In this document: positions 1 through 5,060 of the stretch, in pieces
How the letters are laid out: every line of letters begins with the position of its first letter
Numbering within the stretch: position 1 is the first letter of the stretch
From: Desulfuromonadales bacterium
GTDB lineage: Bacteria; Desulfobacterota; Desulfuromonadia; Desulfuromonadales; BM103
Direction: 5' to 3'
Assembly: GCA_029859485.1 (NCBI GenBank)
Contig: JAOUDB010000222.1
Span: forward strand, 1 to 5,200
DNA: 5,200 nucleotides
The notes under the pieces: generated by a model
What the model saw: the letters and a program-made list of their open reading frames with translations, nothing else
Told to the model about the DNA's origin: nothing
The model's database searches: none
Position numbers and translations under genes: made by a program

Positions 1-515
1 TGCTGTTTGAAGAGACTGATGTGATCCGGGCCCTCGACAGTCTGCGGCAAAAACAGCTGGCACATCAATCGGCGGAAGGTGTTCGTGCCGCCAAGTATTG
101 CCATAATCTGGAAGCCGTTCTGAACCTGGACCCTGAAGATCTGGCGATCCTAGCCGAACTGCTCTTGCGCGGACCGCAGACCGTTGGTGAACTGCGCAAC
201 CGCGCCGAAAGGATGTGTCCGGTAGGCGATCTCCAGGCCGTCGAAGAGTTGTTGCAGAACCTGATGGAGCGGGAAGAGCCCCTGGTGATGCGACTGCCTC
301 GCCAACCCGGCCGTAAAGAGCATCGCTTTACCCATCTGCTCTCCGGCCTGCCGGACATTGAAGAATCGGCGGCACTGCCCACAGAGCCGGCAAGGCTGAA
401 GGTTGCTGCAGAAAATGATCGGATTGCCAAGTTGGAAGAAGTGGTCGCGGCACTGCGCGCCGAACTTGATGAGGTGAGTAAACAACTGAAAGCCTTTCAA
501 TCGCAATTCGAATAA
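1..515 (+). CDS. yceH: YceH family protein (DUF480, winged helix), 5' partial
   Basis: This is the C-terminal part of a YceH/DUF480 protein. The family has two winged-helix domains and is usually about 215 residues. Its biochemical role is not established. The frame is open to the left edge (in-frame codons from base 3 read L-F-E-E-T-D before the GTG at 21), so the true start is outside the window and the GTG at 21 is an internal valine. About 170 codons are visible. The end of winged helix 1 (ALDSLRQKQL, then a K-Y-C-H-N segment) is followed by the family hallmark LLLRGPQTVGELRNRAERM and then by a V-M-R-L-P-R-Q-P-G-R-K-E-H-R-F segment; these match E. coli YceH (LLLRGAQTPGELRSRA, VVRLAREPGKRE) closely from memory. 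The last 30 or so residues form a charged heptad-like helix, probably a coiled coil. The stop is TAA at 513-515. It is probably co-transcribed with the next gene, 22 bp downstream. Family assignment is confident; function is unknown. Confidence 0.9.
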   Translation, partial: LFEETDVIRALDSLRQKQLAHQSAEGVRAAKYCHNLEAVLNLDPEDLAILAELLLRGPQTVGELRNRAERMCPVGDLQAVEELLQNLMEREEPLVMRLPRQPGRKEHRFTHLLSGLPDIEESAALPTEPARLKVAAENDRIAKLEEVVAALRAELDEVSKQLKAFQSQFE

Positions 516-537
516 CTCTTTTGACGAACAAACCACC

Positions 538-2268
538 ATGCCTTCACTAGCCGTTCTCTACGAGCCTCAGGCAGACCACTGGTTGCGCTTTTGTGACCCT
601 GTTGAAGAGATCGAAGTCAGTCTTCTCAAAGACGTTCTTCCGACGCTGGCAAAGATTGAGCAACGTGTTGAGCAAGAGGGCCTTTTCGCCGCCGGTTATG
701 TCTGCTACGAAGCAGCACCAGCCTTTGATGATGCCCTGCAAACTCACGCCTCAAAGGGTTTCCCCCTGCTGCGTTTCGGCCTCTTTGCAAAAGTGGAGCA
801 GATAGAGCTGCCTGTAGCCTCGGAGGCGGTGACGCTTCCCGACTGGCACCCACAGGAAGGCGCTGGCACTTTTTCCAGCAAGGTCAGTGAGATTCGCGAA
901 GCCATTGCCCGGGGAGAAACCTACCAGGTCAACCTGACCTTTCCGCTACGCAGCAGCTTCACTCAAACACCTTGGGAGTTCTTCCTGCAGCTGGTGCATG
1001 GTCAGCAAGCCAGTGGCGCCGGTTTCCTGCAAAGTGAGCGATGGGCCATCTGCTCCGTCTCACCAGAGCTGTTCTTTAGCAGAGAAGGCAAGCATCTGAC
1101 CATGCGGCCAATGAAGGGAACGGCGCCTAGAGGTCGAACCCTCGCAGAAGATCGGCGCCTGGCGAAAGAGCTGCTAGAATCGAACAAAAATCGCGCTGAA
1201 AACATCATGATCCTCGATATGGTGCGTAACGACCTCGGTCGATTGGCACCTCCGGGAGAAGTGAAAACGGAAAAAATTTGCTCTTTGGAAAAATATCCAA
1301 CCGTCTGGCAGTTGACTTCAACGGTCACCGCTTGCAGCCAGGCCACCCTCGCGGAAACCTTTCAGGCGCTCTTTCCCTGCGCTTCGATCACCGGCGCCCC
1401 CAAAGCACAAACCATGCAGATTATCAAAGCGACCGAAGGGCAACCACGCAACATCTACACCGGCACTTTCGGTTGGCTGGCACCAGGCCAAAAGGCGCGC
1501 TTCAACGTCGCGATCCGCACTCTGTTGATCGACCGGCAACACAATATCGGGACCTATGGCGTAGGTGCCGGCATCACCTGGGATTCGGACAGTCACGAGG
1601 AATACAAGGAGTGCCTGGCTAAGGCGGAGGTCCTCAAACAGCCGCTGAGCGACTTCGCCCTGATCGAAACCTTGCGCTGGACACCGAAGAAAGGTTATTT
1701 CGTCCTGCCCGAGCACCTGGCAAGATTGGAGGCTTCAGCAGAGTACTTTGATTTCTGCTTTTCCGACAAAAAGGTTATCGAGCATCTGCTCAAAGTTGCT
1801 AAAAACTTTCCGGCAAGACCGCAAAGGGTGCGACTTCTGCTGCATAAAGATGGTTTTCTGGAAAGCACTTACCTCCCTCTTGCAGCGACGACATCAGCCC
1901 CAGTAAAGATCCGACTTGCAGCCGACCCGGTAAATACTGAGGACATTCTGCTCTATCACAAGACCACCCGAAGACAGTTCTATGAACGCTGCCTGGCCGA
2001 AGCAAAGGATGCCGATGAGGTGGTTCTGTGGAATGAGCGGAAAGAGGTCACCGAATGCTGCACGGCGAACCTTGTGCTTGAACTTTCAGGAGAGTTACTG
2101 ACTCCGCCACTCAGTTCGGGGGTGCTGCCGGGGACCTATCGCGAATACTTACTGTCACGCGGGGTTCTTATAGAACGGGTTCTGACTATAGACGACCTGA
2201 GAAACTGTTCTCAGATTTACCTGGTAAATGCGGTTCGTAAGTGGCGTCAGGCGGTCTTGTGCGTGTAA
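538..2268 (+). CDS. pabB: Aminodeoxychorismate synthase component I fused to aminodeoxychorismate lyase (PabB-PabC)
   Basis: This 576-residue bifunctional cytoplasmic enzyme makes p-aminobenzoate for folate. Residues 1 to about 368 form the chorismate-binding PabB domain: G-Y-V-C-Y-E-A-A-P-A-F-D at 53-64, I-R-E-A-I-A-R-G-E-T-Y-Q-V-N at 119-132, PMKGT at 191-195 (K193 corresponds to the PabB lysine nucleophile), MILDMVRNDLGR at 224-235, FPCASITGAPK at 279-289 and YGVGAGITWDSDSHEEYKE at 340-358. Residues about 371-576 form a class IV aminotransferase-fold PabC domain: LYHKTTRR at 472-479 (K475 is the expected PLP lysine), E-V-T-E-C-C-T-A-N at 503-511 and GVLPGT at 528-533. PabB should use ammonia from a PabA glutaminase, which is not in the window. 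The PMKGT motif favours PabB over anthranilate synthase TrpE, where this position is not lysine. The PabC half lacks an obvious deletion. The ATG at 538 has no good Shine-Dalgarno sequence, so translation may depend on yceH upstream. The gene ends in tandem stops (TAA TAG). Assignment is confident. Confidence 0.95.
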   Translation: MPSLAVLYEPQADHWLRFCDPVEEIEVSLLKDVLPTLAKIEQRVEQEGLFAAGYVCYEAAPAFDDALQTHASKGFPLLRFGLFAKVEQIELPVASEAVTLPDWHPQEGAGTFSSKVSEIREAIARGETYQVNLTFPLRSSFTQTPWEFFLQLVHGQQASGAGFLQSERWAICSVSPELFFSREGKHLTMRPMKGTAPRGRTLAEDRRLAKELLESNKNRAENIMILDMVRNDLGRLAPPGEVKTEKICSLEKYPTVWQLTSTVTACSQATLAETFQALFPCASITGAPKAQTMQIIKATEGQPRNIYTGTFGWLAPGQKARFNVAIRTLLIDRQHNIGTYGVGAGITWDSDSHEEYKECLAKAEVLKQPLSDFALIETLRWTPKKGYFVLPEHLARLEASAEYFDFCFSDKKVIEHLLKVAKNFPARPQRVRLLLHKDGFLESTYLPLAATTSAPVKIRLAADPVNTEDILLYHKTTRRQFYERCLAEAKDADEVVLWNERKEVTECCTANLVLELSGELLTPPLSSGVLPGTYREYLLSRGVLIERVLTIDDLRNCSQIYLVNAVRKWRQAVLCV

Positions 2269-2292
2269 TAGATAAGACAAAAATGTGTTTTC

Positions 2293-2568
2293 ATGAGCAG
2301 CGTCCTAAGACGTCAGTCGATAAAACCCTTCATCTCGACCAAACCTGTTGGACAAGCGACCGGACCGGGTTTAAGCATCTATAATGACATGGGAAACAAC
2401 TATGGTGGCGTCATTAACATCGACAGCAGGCAGGGCGAATATACGAAGGCCCTGATTGATCTGCCTGTCGCTACAGAAGAGACGAACGAGCAAACTCAAC
2501 ATCACAAGGGTTCGGTGGTACAAACAAAAAACGGGCTCCGCAGAATTCTGCGGAGCCCGTTTCGATAA
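2293..2568 (+). pseudogene. Remnant of a histidine kinase C-terminal ATPase domain
   Basis: The open frame could encode 91 residues, but only residues about 9-59 (bases 2317-2469) look like protein of known type. They read like the end of a sensor kinase HATPase_c domain. The F-box is PFISTKPVGQ at 12-21 (family: EPFFTTKPVGQ). A damaged G2 box, ATGPGLSI at 22-29, stands where GTGLGLSI is expected. Then come N-N-Y-G-G-V-I-N-I-D-S at 35-45 and G-E-Y-T at 48-51 with a closing LPV at 57-59. The N box, the G1 box (DxGxG), the HisKA helices and any sensor domain are absent, so it cannot bind ATP as a kinase. The G2 box carries G-to-A and L-to-P changes, and the following helix looks about one residue short. 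There is no Shine-Dalgarno sequence before ATG 2293. The tail (residues about 60-91) runs through the csp terminator palindrome and is not expected to be native. A small expressed ORF is possible but unlikely. The fragment assignment rests on motif reading by eye. Confidence 0.6.
2529..2562 (-). terminator. Perfect 34-nt palindromic terminator, mainly for the minus-strand csp gene
   Basis: The arms AAACGGGCTCCGCAGAA (2529-2545) and its exact reverse complement (2546-2562) form a hairpin with a 13-bp stem of very high GC content, flanked by A/T pairs, with AATT at the tip. Read on the minus strand, the stem is followed by a run of six T, then GTTTG, a classic intrinsic terminator starting 22 bp after the csp stop. 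Read on the + strand, it is followed by GTTTCGATAAGTTTT, a weaker T-tract, so it may also stop transcripts from pabBC. Confidence 0.88.
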
Positions 2569-2584
2569 GTTTTAGTTAAGAATC

Positions 2585-2785
2585 TCAGCCTTTGGCAACA
2601 TTAGAAGCCTGAAGACCTTTCGGGCCATCTTCAACATCAAAGGTGACGCGCTCACCTTCAGCCAGAGATTTAAAGCCGTCCCCCTGAATTGTGGAAAAGT
2701 GTACAAATACATCCGGCCCCTCATCTTGAGTGATAAACCCGAAACCCTTCGCATCGTTGAACCATTTCACTGTTCCATCTGCCAT
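2585..2785 (-). CDS. csp: Cold-shock protein (CspA family)
   Basis: This 66-residue cold-shock-domain protein is a single OB-fold that binds single-stranded RNA and DNA and acts as an RNA chaperone in the cytoplasm. It is full length for the family (65-70 residues). It begins [18 protein letters not shown], with the surface aromatic W8, RNP1 as KGFGFI at 13-18 and RNP2 as VFVHF at 26-30, and ends with the usual Q-A-S-N-V segment. The start ATG (complement of 2783-2785) has a good Shine-Dalgarno sequence, AAGGAG, at 2794-2799 on the minus strand. The gene stands alone between a strong terminator and a long leader with its own promoter. Which Csp paralogue it is, and whether it is cold-induced or constitutive, cannot be told from the protein. 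The long structured leader suggests post-transcriptional control. Confidence 0.97.
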   Translation of the reverse strand: MADGTVKWFNDAKGFGFITQDEGPDVFVHFSTIQGDGFKSLAEGERVTFDVEDGPKGLQASNVAKG

Positions 2786-2953
2786 TTCTACTTCTCCTTC
2801 TTTCTGCTCAATAATTTGAGCATTGTTTTTGGTTGTGCCTGCATAATCAGCTCAAAAAAAGTCATCTACACGAACCCCCTTGCCCGTGCGGTACGACGTC
2901 ATAACTTATCAATCTTACATGCTTTACCGACTATATTTACAGGCACAAACTTC
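2786..2953 (-). promoter_or_regulatory. Structured 5' leader of the csp mRNA (possible cold-responsive RNA switch)
   Basis: About 168 nt separate the predicted transcription start (near 2953) from the csp start codon, similar to the roughly 160-nt leader of E. coli cspA. Near the 5' end the transcript has TTGTGCCTG (complement of 2940-2948), which pairs perfectly with CAGGCACAA (complement of 2833-2841); a U-G and an A-U pair extend the stem to 11 bp. Downstream, GCTCAA (complement of 2816-2821) and TTGAGC (complement of 2806-2811) form a 6-bp hairpin with a 4-nt loop ending six bases before the Shine-Dalgarno sequence. A third copy, TTTGAGC (within the complement of 2850-2860), can pair instead with GCTCAAA over 7 bp. 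That pairing crosses the long stem, so the two folds are alternatives or form a pseudoknot. The pairings are seen in the sequence; the switching role is inference. Confidence 0.45.
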
Positions 2954-2959
2954 CGAGAC

Positions 2960-2989
2960 ATTTTATTATTAAACCAAACAAATGGTCAA
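2960..2989 (-). promoter_or_regulatory. Predicted sigma-70-type promoter of csp
   Basis: On the minus strand there is a -35 box TTGACC (complement of 2984-2989, 5 of 6 consensus), an 18-bp spacer, and a -10 box TAAAAT (complement of 2960-2965, 5 of 6). The start site would fall near 2953, only a few bases before the first arm of the long leader stem, which supports the choice. The surrounding DNA is AT-rich. Confidence 0.55.
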
Positions 2990-3052
2990 TTGCAAAGGAT
3001 AAAAATCCCGCCAGGAGAAACCTCCCCGAGCCAGGCACGGTAAAATATTAAC

Positions 3053-3074
3053 AGAGAGGTTAATTTATCTTTTG
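3053..3074 (+). promoter_or_regulatory. Ribosome binding site and TTG start of the ykgJ-family gene
   Basis: AGAGAGG at 3053-3059 lies 12 bases before TTG at 3072. The frame is open back to a stop at 3000-3002 but offers no ATG or GTG in that stretch, and no in-frame ATG follows until late in the gene. TTG 3072 is therefore the best start available, although the spacing is longer than ideal. I could not find a convincing + strand promoter in 2786-3052. Confidence 0.45.
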
Positions 3075-3839
3075 AGACAAGGTCCCGAAAAGATTACACT
3101 GTCACAGGGAACAATAAAACTGCCGGAGTTCAGAGTCTTTTCAAAAGTGGGTCTTCTGTTGAAAGAACATCACCAATTTTCATCCTTTGCAGATGCGTGG
3201 ATCAGCTCTTATCTTGACTCCGGCAAGCAACTTTATTGTCGTGACAACTGCTCTGGTTGCTGCCATCTTGCAGTCCATGCAACCTTCCCGGAAGCTGTCG
3301 CTGTGGCTTCAGAATTATCGACACAGCAAACAGCTGCACTGGCCGGTTATGTTGAACGAATAAAAAATGCCCACAAAGATTGGGGCAACCTGAAAAGCTA
3401 CCTCAAAGAGCATCGCCAAAAACTCGGTCCCTGCCCATTTCTTAATCAGAAGGGATCCTGTACAATTTATCCGTTACGTCCACTGACCTGTCGTGCCTTG
3501 CTTTCAACGCGACCGGCAGCCTGGTGCACTGTGGACTTTTCAGAATTGAACAACTGGGACAAGCAGGCATACGAAAGCAGCCTCGACCGTCAGGTGGTGG
3601 CCTGGCCAACGCACTATGTTGCAGAGACTCAGGACTTCGGGCAACAACTGGAGAAGACGCTGCTTGAAACAATGCAACGAGAAAAGGGCTGGGCTCTCTC
3701 TGGAAATTTTGCCATCATGGTCTGGCTGGAACAAACTTGCCGCTTAAGCGACGTGACCAGCAAAAACGAATTCCAGGAACTCCTGGCAACCAACGAACTG
3801 AACAGCAACCTGCTACTTGACTTCATCAACCATAATTAA
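3072..3839 (+). CDS. YkgJ family cysteine-cluster protein
   Basis: This is a 255-residue cytoplasmic protein of the YkgJ/UPF0153 type, a family proposed to chelate zinc or an iron-sulfur centre; no reaction is established. The first cluster is C56-x3-C60-x2-C63-C64. The second is CPFL at 121-124, G-S-C-T-I-Y-P-L-R-P-L-T-C-R at 128-141 (C130, C140) and C152. Spacing and order match the family pattern CxxxCxxCC ... CPFL ... GxCxIYxxRPxxCR. The extra cysteine C223 is outside the core. The region from residue 155 on is probably helical and not recognised. There is no signal peptide or membrane segment. The start is TTG with a moderate Shine-Dalgarno sequence; residues 1-35 are less certain to be translated because conservation begins near the first cluster. 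It is the first gene of a probable operon, with the HIT gene following almost directly. Confidence 0.85.
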   Translation: MRQGPEKITLSQGTIKLPEFRVFSKVGLLLKEHHQFSSFADAWISSYLDSGKQLYCRDNCSGCCHLAVHATFPEAVAVASELSTQQTAALAGYVERIKNAHKDWGNLKSYLKEHRQKLGPCPFLNQKGSCTIYPLRPLTCRALLSTRPAAWCTVDFSELNNWDKQAYESSLDRQVVAWPTHYVAETQDFGQQLEKTLLETMQREKGWALSGNFAIMVWLEQTCRLSDVTSKNEFQELLATNELNSNLLLDFINHN

Positions 3840-3874
3840 AGATGAATTGGGCCGGCCAACGGCAAGGGGCAAAT

Positions 3875-4321
3875 ATGTTCGCACTTCATCCGCAACTGGC
3901 TCAAGACACCATCACAATCGGCGACTTTCCCCTCTGTCGCCTGTTGCTGATCAATGACAACAACTATCCCTGGTTTATCCTGGTGCCACGTCGTTCGCAG
4001 ATAAGAGAGATTTATGAACTTGAGGAGGGTGATCAACGCCAACTCCTGAAAGAATCGTCACACCTTTGCCGGGTTCTGGTAAAAATCTTTCAGGCCGACA
4101 AGTTAAATGTTGCAACTCTTGGCAACGTGGTTCCGCAACTTCATATCCACCACATCGTTCGCTATCAGGACGATCAGGCATGGCCAAAGCCGGTATGGGG
4201 ACTTTTCCCTGCGCAAGCCTATACAGAGAGGGCGCTACAGGAAGTCTGCGGCAACGTCGCTGTCCTCCTGACTGACTTCACCCCCGACAGCAACGGTGCT
4301 CTCGCACCCAGAGTGTGCTGA
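3875..4321 (+). CDS. HIT family protein (histidine triad nucleotide-binding fold)
   Basis: This 148-residue protein has the HIT fold, whose members hydrolyse or transfer nucleotides from nucleotide-phosphate conjugates; the substrate here is unknown. It begins MFALHPQL, with P-L-C-R-L-L-L-I-N-D at 19-28 and Y-P-W-F-I-L-V-P-R-R at 31-40. The active-site segment is V-P-Q-L-H-I-H-H-I-V-R at 86-96, followed by A-W-P-K-P-V-W-G at 102-109. The first histidine of the usual HxHxHxx motif is Q88, with H90 as the expected catalytic histidine and H92 next. This Q-x-H-x-H form with a trailing AWPxPVWG is, as I recall, typical of a short bacterial HIT subfamily. H93 adds an extra histidine. I prefer ATG 3875 because AAGGGG precedes it by 6 bases and family members start with MF-L-x-P; an upstream ATG at 3842 (159 residues) lacks a Shine-Dalgarno sequence. 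That ATG starts 2 bp after the ykgJ-family stop, consistent with one transcript. Confidence 0.88.
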   Translation: MFALHPQLAQDTITIGDFPLCRLLLINDNNYPWFILVPRRSQIREIYELEEGDQRQLLKESSHLCRVLVKIFQADKLNVATLGNVVPQLHIHHIVRYQDDQAWPKPVWGLFPAQAYTERALQEVCGNVAVLLTDFTPDSNGALAPRVC

Positions 4322-4351
4322 AGAGAGATAGAGGCTAAAAATCAAAGCATC

Positions 4352-4915
4352 ATGAACATTTCTGACCCGAAATACCTCGAGCACCTTCGCGACCTACCTA
4401 CGGGCTACCTGCTGGATTTAATGACCGACCATGAAGATGGCGACAATGACTCTGTTGCCTGGGTTCTGCGCGAACGTGGCATACCTCAAGAAGAAATCGA
4501 ACGCAGAGTCACTCGCAGAAAAAACTCAAACTGGCCAAGACCTTACGTTTTCTGGGAAGCGGCTCGCTGGCTAACTATCCTTAACGCGATTATCGTGGGC
4601 TACTTTAACCTGACCGGACTCTACCGGCTACTTCTCGGTGATCATGCTTTCAAAGGGGCACTCCTCTTCCTCGCTGTCGGCTCTGTGGCTTTTGGCTTCT
4701 ATCTAGGCTTCAAATTGACAACTCATGTTTATATGGGAGAAAAAACACGCCTGCACTGCGGCTTTCCCCTTCAAGTCGGATTCGTTAATCTGGAGACCGG
4801 GGAAGAGATCACCAGGGGCAAAGCGACGATGAATATCGCCATGGCTCTGAACGCTCTGATAGGCATCAACCTCAGCCTCTTCCCGCTCGTTTTCATATAC
4901 GTCGTGATGGCTTAA
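4352..4915 (+). CDS. Unrecognised membrane protein with three predicted helices
   Basis: I do not recognise this 187-residue protein. Residues 1-60 are soluble, charged and mostly helical-looking (L-P-T-G-Y-L-L-D-L-M near 15-24, then W-V-L-R-E-R-G-I-P-Q-E-E-I-E-R-R-V-T-R-R-K at 37-57). Three hydrophobic segments follow: about 71-95, 102-124 and 160-186, the last ending one residue before the C-terminus. The R-R-V-T-R-R-K cluster before the first helix favours a cytoplasmic N-terminus, which puts the 125-158 loop (with H135, C136 and a G-E-E-I-T-R-G-K stretch) inside and the C-terminus outside. There is no signal peptide. The gene starts 30 bp after the HIT gene, and the nearest purine-rich site (GAGG at 4331) is 17 bases from the ATG, too far to be a good Shine-Dalgarno sequence, so the exact start is uncertain. 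Codon use resembles its neighbours. It is probably the last gene of the YkgJ-HIT operon. No clear intrinsic terminator follows. Confidence 0.75.
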   Translation: MNISDPKYLEHLRDLPTGYLLDLMTDHEDGDNDSVAWVLRERGIPQEEIERRVTRRKNSNWPRPYVFWEAARWLTILNAIIVGYFNLTGLYRLLLGDHAFKGALLFLAVGSVAFGFYLGFKLTTHVYMGEKTRLHCGFPLQVGFVNLETGEEITRGKATMNIAMALNALIGINLSLFPLVFIYVVMA

Positions 4916-4992
4916 GAAACAGACCGATCTCCGGGTTTTACAGTTCTTTTGGCGAGAAAAACACTGCCCTAATATTTAAACAGCAGACCATT

Positions 4993-5008
4993 AGGGGCCC
5001 TTATTGCA
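4993..5008 (+). promoter_or_regulatory. Possible sigma-54 (RpoN) promoter ahead of the lipoprotein gene
   Basis: AGGGGCCCTTATTGCA has GG at 4994-4995 and GC at 5006-5007 with exactly 10 bases between, and a perfect TTGCA at the -12 element. The -24 element is weaker (AGGGGC instead of TGGCAC). A start near 5019 would leave about a 40-nt leader, with GAGG at 5052-5055 as Shine-Dalgarno. A sigma-70 alternative (GTGAGA 5015-5020, 17 bp, TACAAT 5038-5043) fits too but would start transcription almost on the ribosome site. No activator site could be identified in the 145-bp intergenic stretch. Confidence 0.3.
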
Positions 5009-5060
5009 AAGACCGTGAGAAACTGATAATCTCTCGCTACAATCAACACTTGAGGTCTGA

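Noticed and set aside
21..23. GTG at 21 as the start of the yceH-like gene
   Set aside because: The reading frame is open to base 3 and the residues before and after the GTG continue a family-typical helix. A full YceH needs about 45 more residues upstream.
1278..1622. A 114-codon + strand frame inside pabBC
   Set aside because: It lies within a conserved PabB catalytic region read in another frame; its arginine- and histidine-rich composition is typical of a shadow frame.
2842..2937. + strand -10-like boxes (CATAAT at 2842, TATATT at 2932) as promoters of the ykgJ-family gene
   Set aside because: Neither has a -35 box at acceptable spacing, and the region is AT-rich leader DNA of the opposite gene.
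2699..3043. A 114-codon + strand frame over the csp 5' region
   Set aside because: It overlaps the csp coding region, leader and promoter, has no recognisable motif and no ribosome site; it is a shadow of an AT-rich non-coding region.
3842..3874. Upstream ATG (3842) as the start of the HIT gene
   Set aside because: There is no Shine-Dalgarno sequence before it. The 11 added residues are not family-like, while ATG 3875 has AAGGGG at good spacing. It cannot be fully excluded because of possible coupling to the preceding stop.
4914..4950. Possible terminator after the membrane protein gene
   Set aside because: Only an AAGAA/TTCTT pairing across a loop of more than 20 bases is available, with no GC stem, so it is too weak to call.
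5013..5037. GAGA ... TCTC inverted repeat before the lipoprotein gene
   Set aside because: The arms are four bases with a nine-base loop, which is expected by chance.
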